A stretch of 64,000 bases of DNA from Achatina immaculata. Its lineage: Eukaryota > Mollusca > Gastropoda > Stylommatophora > Achatinidae. Every line of letters begins with the position of its first letter. Positions within the stretch are counted from its first letter, which is position 1. This document shows, piece by piece, positions 21,425 to 32,999 of the stretch. Position numbers and translations under genes: made by a program. Under the pieces are notes generated by a model. It worked only from the letters and a program-made list of their open reading frames with translations, did no database searches and had not been told where the DNA came from. The DNA lies in the NCBI GenBank assembly GCA_009760885.1, contig CM019693.1:51168596-51232595 (forward strand), written 5' to 3'.

Positions 21425-22985
21425 CAGTTTGCCATCATTGTATCTGCCTCTCTCCTGCCTCCTACTTGACAACCATTGTATCTGCCTCTCTCCTGCCTCC
21501 TACTTGACAACCATTGTATCTGCCTCTCTCTTGCCTCCTACTTGACAACCATTGTATCTGTCTCTCTCTTGCCTCCTACTTGACAACCATTGTATCTGTC
21601 TCTCTCCTGCCTCCTACTTGACAACCACTGTATCTGTCTCTCTCCTGCCTCCTACTTGACAACCATTGTATCTGTCTCTCTCCTGCCTCCTACTTGACAA
21701 CCACTGTATCTGTCTCTCTCCTGCCTCCTACTTGACAACCACTGTATCTGCCTCTCTCCTGCCTCCTACTTGACAACCATTGTATCTGTCTCTCTCCTGC
21801 CTCCTACTTGACAACCATTGTATCTGTCTCTCTCCTGCCTCCTACTTGACAACCATTGTATCTGCCTCTCTCCTGCCTCCTACTTGACAACCATTGTATC
21901 TGCCTCTCTCCTGCCTCCTACTTGACAACCATTGTATCTGTCTCTCTCTTGCCTCCTACTTGACAACCATTGTATCTGCCTCTCTCTGCCTCTCTCCTGC
22001 CTCCTACTTGACAACCATTGTATCTGCCTCTCTTGCCTCCTACTTGACAACCATTGTATCTGCCTCTTTTGCCTCCTACTTGACAACCATTGTATCTGTC
22101 TCTCTCTTGCCTCCTACTTGACAGTCATTGTATCTGCCTCTCACTTGCCTCCTACTTGACAGTCATTGTATCTGTCTCTCTCCTGCCTCCTACTTGACAA
22201 CCATTGTATCTGTCTCTCTCCTGCCTCCTACCTGACAACCATTGTATCTGTCTCTCTCCTGCCTCCTACTTGACAACCATTGTATCTGCCTCTCTCCTGC
22301 CTCCTACTTGACAACCATTGTATCTGTCTCTCTCCTGCCTCCTACCTGACAACCATTGTATCTGTCTCTCCTGCCTCCTACTTGACAACCATTGTATCTG
22401 CCTCTCTCCTGCCTCCTACTTGACAACCATGTATCTGCCTCTCTCCTGCCTCCTACTTGACAACCATTGTATCTGTCTCTCTCTTGCCTCCTACTTGACA
22501 ACCATTGTATCTGCCTCTCTCCTGCCTCCTACTTGACAACCATTGTATCTGCCTCTCTTGCCTCCTACTTGACAACCATTGTATCTGCCTCTTTTGCCTC
22601 CTACTTGACAACCATTGTATCTGTCTCTCTCTTGCCTCCTACTTGACAGTCATTGTATCTGCCTCTCACTTGCCTCCTACTTGACAGTCATTGTATCTGT
22701 CTCTCTCCTGCCTCCTACTTGACAACCATTGTATCTGTCTCTCTCCTGCCTCCTACCTGACAACCATTGTATCTGTCTCTCTCCTGCCTCCTACTTGACA
22801 ACCATTGTATCTGCCTCTCTCCTGCCTCCTACTTGACAACCATTGTATCTGTCTCTCTCCTGCCTCCTACCTGACAACCATTGTATCTGTCTCTCTCCTG
22901 CCTCCTACTTGACAGTCATTGTATCTGTCCCTCTCTTGCCTCCTACTTAACAACCACTGCATCCACCTTTCTCCTGCCTCCACCC
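21425..22985. repeat. 38-bp minisatellite, ~41 copies
   Basis: Unit cattgtatctgcctctctcc then tgcctcctacttgacaac. A higher-order block (ctctctctgcc...cacttgcctcc) appears at both 21950-22290 and 22500-22830, showing later duplication of multi-unit segments. Open frames in this region are not supported as coding. Confidence 0.94.
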
Positions 22986-23324
22986 CCCCCCCTCTTTATT
23001 TACTACCAACCAGTCAGACCACACCTCACAACTCTTTATTTAAACTTTCACACAATTTTATAGCACACATTTTTGTACAAGTCATAATTAAATACTCACT
23101 TTTTTCCATTCTTATTTGTTATATATCATACATCTGAATTTATATGTTATTTATACATTTTTATTTGGTCATCCTGTATATTTGTAAGTGAATAAAATGT
23201 AAACTAAAGTGTTACAACTGTGTGCTTGTTAATTAATATATTTATTTTAAAGTCTAAAATTTTGTTGTCACAACTTTACTGCAGTGGCTTTATGTTTTTA
23301 TTTATACATTTAATTTTATATAAT
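22986..23324. other. Unique AT-rich intron sequence
   Basis: Starts with a poly-C run at about 22983-22991. No exon or transposon was recognised. Confidence 0.35.
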
Positions 23325-24136
23325 CGTAATTATTTGAATAATAAAGCAGGTGAAATATGTTGTAGTTAACTGAATAATAGAGCAGGTGATATATGTTGTA
23401 GTTAGCTGAATAATAGAGCAGGTGATATATATTGTAGTTAGCTGAATAATAGAGCAGGTGATATATATTGTAGTTAGCTGAATAATAGAGCAGGTGATAA
23501 ATGTTGTAGTTAGTTGAATAATAGAGCAAGTGATAAATGTTGTAGTTAGTTGAATAATGGAGCATGTGATAAATGTTGTAGTTAGCTGAATAATAGAGCA
23601 GGTGATAAATGTTGTAGTTAGCTGAATAATAGAGCAAGTGATAAATGTTGTAGTTAGTTGAATAATGGAGCATGTGATAAATGTTGTAGTTAGCTGAATA
23701 ATAGAGCAGGTGATAAATGTTGTAGTTAGCTGAATAATAGAGTAGGTGATATATGTTGTAGTTAGCTGAATAATAGAGCAAGTGATAAATGTTGTAGTTA
23801 GCTGAATAATAGAGCAGGTGATAAATGTTGTAGTTAGTTGAATAATAGAGCAGGTGATAAATGTTGTAGTTAGCTGAATAATGGAGCAGGTGGTAAATGT
23901 TGTAGTTAGCTGAATAATAGAGCAGGTGATAAATGTTATAGTTAGTTGAATAATGGAGTATGTGATAAATGTTGTAGTTAGCTGAATAATAGAGCAGGTG
24001 ATAAATGTTGTAGTTAGCTGAATAATGGAGCAGGTGGTAAATGTTGTAAATAGCTGAATAATAGAGCAGGTGATAAATGTTGTAGTTAGCTGAATAATGG
24101 AGCAGGTGATAAATGTTGTAGTTAGCTGAATAATCT
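23325..24136. repeat. 36-bp minisatellite, ~22 copies
   Basis: Unit gctgaataatagagcaggtg then ataaatgttgtagtta. It is interrupted by LINE C at 24137 and resumes for about 1.3 units at 25488-25535. Confidence 0.93.
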
Positions 24137-25487
24137 TATCTTATATCTTATATCCTTCCCGTGCCGTTAAATGTCACATAGGGCTCGCAAAGTAGTTCGC
24201 CAATTTTTCCTGTCTTCGGCGAGTCTTTCAACCTCGTCAAAGGATTTTATGCCTGTTAACTTCTCCTCCCTTAATAATGTCCTCTTCAGAGTTTCACGCG
24301 GTCTGCCCCTTTTTCTTCGGCCTGTTGTGTTCCATTTGATAGCTTGTTTTGGGATTCTCTGATCATTTCTTCTCATCAAGTGACCAACATATGTCCATCT
24401 CCTTTTCCTGATCACCCATGAGACTGGTTGTTGTTCAGTCATCTGTCTTATCTCTGCATTGTTGTTGAATTCATTCCACTTGATGCCGAGTATTTTCCTT
24501 AGGCATTTGTTTTCAAAAGAGTCTAATTTCTTTTCTGTTTCTTTAGTTGTTTTCCAGCTTTCTCATGCATAAATGAGGGTGGATATTACATTTGAATTGA
24601 ATAGTCTTAACTTGGTTTTTGTGCTTATAACTTTTGAATTCCATATGTTCTCAAGATTCTTGAAGATTGATGCTGCTTTTGCAATTCTGATCCTAACTTC
24701 CTTTCTAGTGTCACCATCCTGGTCTATGTAGCTGCCAAGGTATGCAAATTGATTGACTTCTTCAATATCTGTCCCTTCTATGTGTATTTTTCCATTTTGA
24801 TTGATGGGAATTTTCATTATTTTTGTTTTGTCCTTGTTAATTTCAAGTCCTATTTTGCTAGCCAGTGAAGACAGGCTATCTGTTTTTTCTTGCATGGAAT
24901 TCACATTATTACTGATAAGAGTTATGTCGTCAGCAAAATCAAGATCTTCTAGTTGGGTCCCATGTACCCAGTCAACACCTGTGTTACCTGTGCAGCATTT
25001 TTTCATTATGAAGTCTATTGTAATCCCAAAAAGTAAAGGAGACAGTATACATCCTTGTTTCACGCCTGTTTCAATCTGGAACCATTCACTCATCCCTTCT
25101 TCTGTCTTGACTGCACAACCATATCCATTGTATAAGTCCTTAATGATGTTGACAATTTTAGATGGTATTCCATATAGACATAAAATTCTCCATAATGAAT
25201 CTCTGTGTATGCTATCAAATGCCTTTTTAAAATCTATGAAGTTCAATATTAATGGTTTCTGCTTTTCAATATGTTCTTCAAGTATTATTCTGAGAGTAAA
25301 GATCTGGTCGAGACAGCTTCTCCCTTTTCGAAATCCTGCTTGTTCTTCTCTCATTGCAGTATCCACTATATCTTTGAGTCTATTCAAAATGACCTTGCAA
25401 AATACTTTTGACACAACTGATATTAAGGTTACTCCTCTCCAGTTGTTACAGTCACTAAGGTTGCCCTTTTTTGGTATTTTAACAAAG
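24137..25487 (-). mobile_element. LINE (family C), reverse transcriptase domain to 3' end, nearly intact
   Basis: Read on the - strand from about 25487: KIPKKGNLSDCNNWRGVTL, EEQAGFRKGRSCLDQIFTLR (RT finger), FIDFKKAFDSIHRDSLW (catalytic Asp motif A), GVKQGCILSPLLFGITIDF (motif B), LEDLDFADDITLISNN (FADD catalytic motif), AYLGSYI. The C-terminal RRWTYVGHLMRRNDQ and GRRKRGRPRETLKRTLLRE segments follow, ending near 24167 and a ttatc-rich tail. The only obvious lesion in the long frame is one TGA where related elements have Cys (...STLIYA*ESW). N-terminal RT and endonuclease are missing (5' truncation). It lies inside the 36-bp satellite, with agctgaataat on both sides. Confidence 0.92.
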
Positions 25488-25539
25488 CTGAATAATGGAG
25501 CAGGTGATAAATGTTGTAGTCAGTTGAATAATAAACGTT

Positions 25540-25842
25540 GTTATCTGACTATTGGCGTGGATGATAAATTTTACAGATCATAGAATGGTAATGTAATGTA
25601 TCGGAAATGAAAATTAGGTTGGTAATATATCTGAAAATTAAACATGGAATAGTAATGTATCTGTAAAGAAATATAGAAGGATAATGTAATGTCTCTGAAA
25701 TGGAACATGAAATGGTAATTTAATGTATCTGAGATAAAAAAAAATAAGTTGATAATATATCTGAAATGAAACATAGAATAGTAATGTAATGAATTTGAAA
25801 TGAAACATGAGATGGTAATGTAATGTATCTGAAATGAAACAT
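25540..25842. repeat. Degenerate ~34-bp repeat upstream of exon 5
   Basis: Variants of aatgtaatgtatctgaaatg with aaacat(gg)aata. It grades into the splice-acceptor array at 25845, whose linker tctgaaataaaatatatatt is a related sequence. Copied at 27245-27537. Confidence 0.75.
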
Positions 25843-25844
25843 AT

Positions 25845-25969
25845 TTATTTGACAGGAGATAACTCTGAAATAAAATATATATTTATTTGACAGGAGATAA
25901 CTCTGAAATAAAATATATATTTATTTGACAGGAGATAACTCTGAAATAAAACATATATTTATTTGACAG
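25845..25969 (+). repeat. ANKRD13: Array of exon 5 splice acceptors (38-bp unit, 4 acceptors)
   Basis: The border tatttatttgacag|gagat continuing aactctg occurs with AG at 25854-25855, 25892-25893, 25930-25931 and 25968-25969, exactly 38 bp apart. Only the last is followed by the rest of exon 5. Each unit therefore carries a pyrimidine-poor acceptor plus the first 12 nt of the exon. Use of an upstream acceptor would bring an in-frame TGA within the first unit. Confidence 0.93.
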
Positions 25970-26156
25970 GAGATAACTCTGCATCGATCATGGAGGTTGA
26001 CCATGACCAGAAAGAGGTGTACCAGGAGGTAATTCGAGTTTTGCCACCATCAGCTGATTCCACAGTTATGCGACCCTCGGAGGAGGCCGTGGCGGCCCGA
26101 CTGACCTCCCCAGCCTGTACGACTTACGTTGATACAAACAGAATATCATTTGAAAG
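25970..26156 (+). CDS. ANKRD13: ANKRD13 family protein, exon 5 (first copy)
   Basis: 187-nt exon after ttgacag and before gaaag|gtcagt. With the G from exon 4 it reads GDNSASIMEVDHDQKEVYQE and, later, RLTSPACTTYVDTNRISFER. Human ANKRD13A has ELMEVNHDDKVV and RLTSPVINTSLDTKNIAFER at these points. It starts in phase 1 and ends in phase 2, and exon 6 supplies the G that completes Arg. Because 187 is not a multiple of 3, including both copies of this exon would shift the frame. Confidence 0.93.
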
Positions 26157-26199
26157 GTCAGTCCTGGGGTAGTAGTGTCACCTGTGCATATCTGTCCCC

Positions 26200-27186
26200 A
26201 GGTATTTGTTTTCAAAAGAGTCTAATTTCTTTTCTGTTTCTTTAGTTGTTTTCCAGCTTTCTCATGCATAAATGAGGGTGGATATTACATTTGAATTGAA
26301 TAGTCTTAACTTGGTTTTTGTGCTTATAACTTTTGAATTCCATATGTTCTCAAGATTCTTGAAGATTGATGCTGCTTTTGCAATTCTGATCCTAACTTCC
26401 TTTCTAGTGTCACCATCCTGGTCTATGTAGCTGCCAAGGTATGCAAATTGATTGACTTCTTCAATATCTGTCCCTTCTATGTGTATTTTTCCATTTTGAT
26501 TGATGGGAATTTTCATTATTTTTGTTTTGTCCTTGTTAATTTCAAGTCCTATTTTGCTAGCCAGTGAAGACAGGCTATCTGTTTTTTCTTGCATGGAATT
26601 CACATTATTACTGATAAGAGTTATGTCGTCAGCAAAATCAAGATCTTCTAGTTGGGTCCCATGTACCCAGTCAACACCTGTGTTACCTGTGCAGCATTTT
26701 TTCATTATGAAGTCTATTGTAATCCCAAAAAGTAAAGGAGACAGTATACATCCTTGTTTCACGCCTGTTTCAATCTGGAACCATTCACTCATCCCTTCTT
26801 CTGTCTTGACTGCACAACCATATCCATTGTATAAGTCCTTAATGATGTTGACAATTTTAGATGGTATTCCATATAGACATAAAATTCTCCATAATGAATC
26901 TCTGTGTATGCTATCAAATGCCTTTTTAAAATCTATGAAGTTCAATATTAATGGTTTCTGCTTTTCAATATGTTCTTCAAGTATTATTCTGAGAGTAAAG
27001 ATCTGGTCGAGACAGCTTCTCCCTTTTCGAAATCCTGCTTGTTCTTCTCTCATTGCAGTATCCACTATATCTTTGAGTCTATTCAAAATGACCTTGCAAA
27101 ATACTTTTGACACAACTGATATTAAGGTTACTCCTCTCCAGTTGTTACAGTCACTAAGGTTGCCCTTTTTTGGTATTTTAACAAAG
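26200..27186 (-). mobile_element. LINE (family C), duplicated truncated copy
   Basis: Repeats 24505-25487 (offset 1699 bp) with essentially no change, including the same TGA. It begins abruptly in the thumb region at gtatttgttttcaaaagagt, directly after exon 5 copy 1, so it arrived by segmental duplication together with satellite, acceptor array and exon. Confidence 0.9.
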
Positions 27187-27537
27187 CTGAATAATGGAGC
27201 AGGTGATAAATGTTGTAGTCAGTTGAATAATAAACGTTGTTATCTGACTATTGGCGTGGATGATAAATTTTACAGATCATAGAATGGTAATGTTATGTAT
27301 TGGAAATGAAAATTAGGTTGGTAATATATCTGAAAATTAAACATGGAATAGTAATGTATCTGTAAAGAAATATAGAAGGATAATGTAATGTCTCTGAAAT
27401 GGAACATGAAATGGTAATTTAATGTATCTGAGATAAAAAAAAATAAGTTGATAATATATCTGAAATGAAACATAGAATAGTAATGTAATGAATTTGAAAT
27501 GAAACATGAGATGGTAATGTAATGTATCTGAAATGAA

Positions 27538-27630
27538 ACATATTTATTTGACAGGAGATAACTCTGAAATAAAATATATATTTATTTGACAGGAGATAAC
27601 TCTGAAATAAAACATATATTTATTTGACAG
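27538..27630 (+). repeat. ANKRD13: Array of exon 5 splice acceptors, second copy (3 acceptors)
   Basis: AG positions are 27553-27554, 27591-27592 and 27629-27630, period 38 bp. It has one unit fewer than the first copy, the main difference between the duplicated blocks. Confidence 0.92.
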
Positions 27631-27817
27631 GAGATAACTCTGCATCGATCATGGAGGTTGACCATGACCAGAAAGAGGTGTACCAGGAGGTAATTCGAGT
27701 TTTGCCACCATCAGCTGATTCCACAGTTATGCGACCCTCGGAGGAGGCCGTGGCGGCCCGACTGACCTCCCCAGCCTGTACGACTTACGTTGATACAAAC
27801 AGAATATCATTTGAAAG
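27631..27817 (+). CDS. ANKRD13: ANKRD13 family protein, exon 5 (second copy)
   Basis: Same sequence, acceptor and donor as 25970-26156. Splicing must choose one copy to keep the frame into exon 6 (copy 1 with copy 2 skipped, or the reverse), unless one copy is an assembly artefact. Both are intact. Confidence 0.88.
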
Positions 27818-27859
27818 GTCAGTCCTGGGGTAGTAGTGTCACCTGTGCATATCTGTCCC

Positions 27860-28100
27860 CAGGTATTGTTGTTTGAATGTTTCCTTGCAGTTTTGTCTGT
27901 GGTATGGTTTTAGTTGTAACACAGGCTAGCGTATACATTCACTTGTTTATGACACATAGAAACCCTCAGAAAATAACACTTTTCTCTGAGGGCTTTTTTC
28001 CAGCATTAGTTTCATTCACTGCCAGGCTTAATAAAAGTAAAATTGTCAGCAAAATCATCAGTTTCTTCATTTTTTTCAAAGTTTGAGCAGTTAGGCTTGC
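27860..28100. other. Unique intron sequence
   Basis: Unique AT-rich sequence between the duplicated block and the 34-bp satellite. Nothing recognised. Confidence 0.35.
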
Positions 28101-28640
28101 ACTTCAATACTTAAGTGAACAGTGAGACTTGATCCTTAACAGTTTATAAGTGGATAGTTAGGCTTATCCTTGACACTTTATAAGTGGATAGTTAGGCTTA
28201 TCCTTGACACTTTATAAGTGGATAGTTAGGCTTATCCTTGACACTTTATAAGTGGATAGTTAGGCTTATCCTTGACACTTTATAAGTGGATAGTTAGGCT
28301 TATCCTTGACACTTTATAAGTGGATAGTTAGGCTTATCCTTGACACTTTATAAGTGGATAGTTAGGCTTATCCTTGACACTTTATAAGTGGATAGTTAGG
28401 CTTATCCTTGACACTTTATAAGTGGATAGTTAGGCTTATCCTTGACAGTTTGTGACTGGACAGTTGGGCATGATCCTTGACATTTTATAAGTGGACTGGA
28501 ATCTTGATTCTTGACAGTTTGTGACTGGACAGTTGGGCGTGATCCTTGACAGTTTATAAGTGGATAGTTAGGCTTATCCTTGACAGTTTGTAAGTGGACA
28601 TGGAATCTTGGTCCTTGACAATTTGTGACCGGACAGTTGG
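28100..28640. repeat. 34-bp minisatellite, ~11 clean plus several diverged copies
   Basis: Unit gatagttaggcttatccttg then acactttataagtg. It is homogeneous to about 28465, then diverges (cagtttgtgactggacagtt). Confidence 0.92.
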
Positions 28641-28644
28641 GCTT

Positions 28645-29420
28645 GATCCTTGATAGTTTGACTAAGACTTCTGTCTTGACAGTTTGTGTGACAGTACACG
28701 AAGACTTCTGTCTTGACAGTTTGTGTGACAGAACATTAAGACTTCTGTCTTGACAGTTTGTGTGACAGAACATTAAGACTTCTGTCTTGATAGTTTGTGG
28801 TATGACAGAACACTAAGACTTCTGTCTTGATAGTTTGTGGTGTGACAGAACACTAAGACTTCTGTCTTGATAGTTTGTGGTGTGACAGAACACTAAGACT
28901 TCTGTCTTGATAGTTTGTGGTGTGACAGAACATTAAGACCTTCTGTCTTGACAGTTTGTGGTGTGACAGAACACTGAGACTTCTGTCTTGATAGTTTGTG
29001 GTGTGACAGAACACTGAGACTTCTGTCTTGATAGTTTGTGGTGTGACAGAACACTAAGACTTCTGTCTTGACAGTTTGTGTGACAGAACACTAAGACTTC
29101 TGTCTTGACAGTTTGTGGTGTGACAGAACACTGAGACTTCTGTCTTGACTGTTTGTGTGACAGAACACTAAGACTTCTGTCTTGACAGTTTGTGTGACAG
29201 AAGACTGAGACTTCTGTCTTGACAGTTTGTGTGACAGAACACGAAGACTTCCGTCTTGACAGTTTGTGGTGTGACAGAACATTAAGACTTCTGTCTTGAC
29301 AGTTTGTGTGACAGAACACTAAGACTTCTGTCTTGACAGTTTGTGGAAGAACATTGAAACTTCTGTCTTAACAGTTTGCATGGCCAAAGACAGACTTCTG
29401 TCTTGACAGTTAATGATGAG
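28645..29420. repeat. ~37-bp minisatellite (aagacttctgtcttgacag), ~20 copies
   Basis: Unit aagacttctgtcttgacagt then ttgtg(gt)gtgacagaacact. The 'gtcttgacag' and 'gt' content makes each unit weakly splice-site like. A second block at 30090-30290 belongs to a tandem duplication. Confidence 0.92.
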
Positions 29421-29486
29421 ATACATTTCTTTATTGACACCATGTTAATTATTTCCTCATTTACAGTCAGATAATTATTTCTAGGA

Positions 29487-30092
29487 CATAAAAGAAAAGC
29501 CTTGTGAAATAGCTAGATCAGTAGGTCTGAATATACATCCAGACAAGACTAAGATCATGAGAATCGGTGGAAAAAAATTAGGAAAGATTCTCAGCTGGGA
29601 CAAGAGAAGTTGAAGAAGTACAACACTTTAAGTTTCTTTTTCAGCAGACGGCAACTATTGAGAAGGAAATATCCACAAGAATTGGACGGGCATCCCAGGC
29701 CTTAACAAATTAGCAAACAAATGAAAATCTCCCTTTCTTCACACAAACCTCAGAATTGATAAATCCAGTGTTTGCTCCATTCTTTTGTATGCGGCTGAAA
29801 CACGGAGAACTGGTCGGAGAACTGAAAGCAGACTGAGAGGATTTGAAGGAAGATGCCTCGGGAAAATTGTAAGAATACACTGGGAAGGGACATATGAGTA
29901 AATGACCAAATGAATGAGCATTGAGAACATTACTAAAGAGGTCAAAAGACGAAGATGGAAATGGCTGGGCCACATACTATGAATGAACAGAACAAGACAC
30001 CCCCTATGCCGCCTTGACTTGGACAACTCAAGGGAAAAGAAAGAGGGGCAGGCCATTGGGGACATGGAGACACACAATACAGGAAGAATTCA
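29487..30092 (+). mobile_element. LINE 3' part (family D), copy 1, 3'-truncated
   Basis: With frameshifts it reads SVGLNIHPDKTKIMRIGGK (RT after the YADD box), EEVQHFKFLF, IEKEISTRIGRASQALT, YAAETRRTGR, KEVKRRRWKWLGHIL and GKRKRGRPLGTWRHTIQEE. These are the landmarks of a LINE ORF2 C-terminus. Stops and frame changes make it dead. The copy ends abruptly at gaagaattcag, where satellite sequence of the 37-bp family resumes. Confidence 0.85.
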
Positions 30093-30290
30093 GTCTTGAC
30101 AGTTTGTGGTGTGACAGAACATTAAGACTTCTGTCTTGACAGTTTGTGTGACAGAACACTAAGACTTCTGTCTTGACAGTTTGTGGAAGAACACTGAAAC
30201 GTCTGTCTTGACAGTTCGTGGAAGAACATTGAAACTTCTGTCTTAACAGTTTGCATGGCCAAAGACAGACTTCTGTCTTGACAGTTAATG
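30090..30290. repeat. 37-bp minisatellite, duplicated block
   Basis: Same family as 28645-29420. It repeats 29268-29415 with one extra unit. Confidence 0.88.
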
Positions 30291-30361
30291 ATGAGATACA
30301 TTTCTTTATTGACACCATGTTAATTATTTCCTCATTTACAGTCAGATAATTATTTCTAGGA

Positions 30362-31090
30362 CATAAAAGAAAAGCCTTGTGAAATAGCTAGATCAGTAGG
30401 TCTGAATATACATCCAGACAAGACTAAGATCATGAGAATCGGTGGAAAAAAATTAGGAAAGATTCTCAGCTGGGACAAGAGAAGTTGAAGAAGTACAACA
30501 CTTTAAGTTTCTTTTTCAGCAGACGGCAACTATTGAGAAGGAAATATCCACAAGAATTGGACGGGCATCCCAGGCCTTAACAAATTAGCAAACAAATGAA
30601 AATCTCCCTTTCTTCACACAAACCTCAGAATTGATAAATCCAGTGTTTGCTCCATTCTTTTGTATGCGGCTGAAACACGGAGAACTGGTCGGAGAACTGA
30701 AAGCAGACTGAGAGGATTTGAAGGAAGATGCCTCGGGAAAATTGTAAGAATACACTGGGAAGGGACATATGAGTAAATGACCAAATGAATGAGCATTGAG
30801 AACATTACTAAAGAGGTCAAAAGACGAAGATGGAAATGGCTGGGCCACATACTATGAATGAACAGAACAAGACACCCCCTATGCCGCCTTGACTTGGACA
30901 ACTCAAGGGAAAAGAAAGAGGGGCAGGCCATTGGGGACATGGAGACACACAATACAGGAAGAATTCAGGGAGGCAGCAAAAACATGGTGTGAGGTATCCC
31001 AGCTTGCTCAAATAATTGGCTGGAAAACCTTTGTTAATGCCCTGTGCTCCACTGGGAGAACAGATGATTTCTTCATCTACAGTGACTAAT
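30362..31090 (+). mobile_element. LINE 3' part (family D), copy 2, complete 3' end
   Basis: Identical to copy 1 (offset 875 bp) but continues through AAKTWCEVSQLAQIIGWKTF and VNALCSTGRTDDFF to a stop at 31087. This is the real end of ORF2. Copy 1 is the product of a tandem duplication with its breakpoint inside the element. Confidence 0.87.
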
Positions 31091-31525
31091 TGTCTCCTCA
31101 TTTATACTCAAATAATTATTTCATTGTTTATGCTTATTTATTTTTTTCTCATTTATATTGAATATTTATATCATTATTTACACTCAGTTAAATCATTTTC
31201 AAATTTACACTCAGTTAAATAATTTCCATATTTACACTCAGTTAAATAATCCCCACATTTACACTCAGTTAAATAATTCCTACATTTACACTCAATTAAA
31301 TACTTCCCACATTTACACTAGTTAAGTAATTTCCACATTTACAAGTACACTCAACTAAATTATTTGCACATTTAGAGTCAGATAATTATTTCTATATTTA
31401 CACTCATTTATTCATTTACACTGAGTAGTTATTTCCTCATTTACACTCATTTAATTTCATATTTACGCTCTGTTAATTCTTCATTTACACTCAGCTAATT
31501 CCACATTTACACTCAGTTGTTTTTT
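31091..31525. repeat. Degenerate ~24-bp repeat (tttacactcagttaaataat)
   Basis: About 15 units with strong divergence at both edges and near-perfect copies at 31180-31300. Confidence 0.8.
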
Positions 31526-31544
31526 CATTGCAACAAGGCAAGAA

Positions 31545-32085
31545 CTGACAAGTTCACCAATAGCAGCACTACAGCTACCTGAGATAGAGAATGTTGGTGA
31601 ACATAAAACTCTAAGTCTCATGATTGACCACCACCTCAGCTGGAATCATCATGTACACAATCTAATCAAACTCACCACACAGACACTAGGAAAATATACT
31701 ACAAATCACAAATACAAACACTCTTGGATTACTGTTTCACAGTCAAGGATGGTTTGGTCCATGTCAAACATGAAAAAACTTTACTCACTTCAAAAACAAG
31801 CAAAGAAGCTTATAGGCAGCAAACATGCAGAACATATTACAAATGAGGACAAACATCTTGACATTCTACCCCTCAAGAAGAGATTTCCACTCAACAGAGC
31901 CAAGTTAATCCATAAAATTCTATGACACAATGCTCTGCCCTATCTGTGGTCATTGTTCAAATCCAACCCAGAACACAGTCAACGCTGAAGCAATTGTATT
32001 CTTCTAAAACAAGGCCTGATATGTTCAAAAGAAGCTTCTCTTACTCAGCCGCCCACTTTTTTACCAACTTATGTAAAACTTATAA
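31545..32085 (+). mobile_element. LINE 3' part (family E)
   Basis: The frame reads SLMIDHHLSWNHHVHNLIKL, KKLYSLQKQAKKLIGSKHAE and DILPLKKRFPLNRAKLIHKI, then after a stop FKRSFSYSAAHFF. This order (post-catalytic RT region, then a KSFSYSGAxLWNSLP-like end) is typical of CR1/jockey-like LINEs. There are several lesions. A short duplicate of its last 60 bp lies at 33743-33800, at a tandem-duplication junction. Confidence 0.82.
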
Positions 32086-32311
32086 GTAATATTCGTTCTT
32101 ATAACTTTGTCAGTATCTGTCTGAGATGGACTATATGCCTCTCTAATATGTAAATGTGTTTGCTTGTATATGTATACATGTATAAGTATGTGTATATATA
32201 TATATATAGTCGAACTCACTTAATGTCACATCGTTGGGACTGTCAGAATTCAGTGACATTAAACGAAGTTGATATTAAGCGGGGTCCATTATAAGGGACA
32301 TATATTACATC

Positions 32312-32405
32312 ACACTTTCATGTGTCAAAGGTCATGAAAAATACGGGCCTAACACCCTATTCCTCAATGTGCCTTAATGACATGGAAACGGGAATTTTAC
32401 ATTTT
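32312..32405 (+). repeat. ~95-bp dispersed repeat, copy 1
   Basis: The stretch tgtcaaaggtcatgaaaaat, cctaacaccctattcctcaa, tgccttaatgacatggaaac recurs at 34038-34131, at 49218-49310, and in reverse at 58343-58435. In two places it lies in the Tigger element and in two outside, so it may be a fragment of a short interspersed or non-autonomous element. Confidence 0.75.
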
Positions 32406-32659
32406 ATCAAGGTAAAACTGGGCCAGTGTGTGTGTGTGTGTGAGTGTGTATCCATCTGCCCCACATTTTCCACATTAAACATAACAAACAGCCAAAGTTA
32501 TCATCATCGGACACAAAAACTACTAATCACAAAATATATTAATCACAAAATACAATAAGTCTTAGTCTTACAGTATAGATAACACTAAAATCAAGCATCA
32601 TCTGACTTGTCGGCAGTAGTAGTTAAAAAAAAAAAAAAGCGTGATTTTGCGTTGTGTAG

Positions 32660-32910
32660 TGATAACCAGTAATCAGAAAAAGAAGATGGACATATTGTGA
32701 TGAGAAGAAACAATCAGAGAATCCCAAAACAAGCTATCAAGTGGAACACAACAGGCCGAAGAAAAAGAGGTCAACCACATGAAACTCTAAAGAGGACATT
32801 GTTAAGAGAAGCCAGTTGAGTGATGAGATTGAAAAACTCAAAGACAGGAAATCTTGGCGAACTACCATGCGGGCCCTATGTGACGTTTAGCAGCACGGGA
32901 AGGATGTAAG
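32660..32910 (+). mobile_element. LINE 3' fragment (family C) nested in Tigger, copy 1
   Basis: NQRIPKQAIKWNTTGRRKRG, PHETLKRTLLREAS and SWRTTMRALCDV are the same C-terminus as the LINE at 24167-24442, with a short deletion and a 1-nt shift. Severely truncated. Confidence 0.85.
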
Positions 32911-32999
32911 TGATAGCTGGTCTATTAATCAGATATATTAGACATGTTACAGCACATGACAGCTGTTAAGCGATCTTCAGTTCGTTTGCCACTGTGGCA

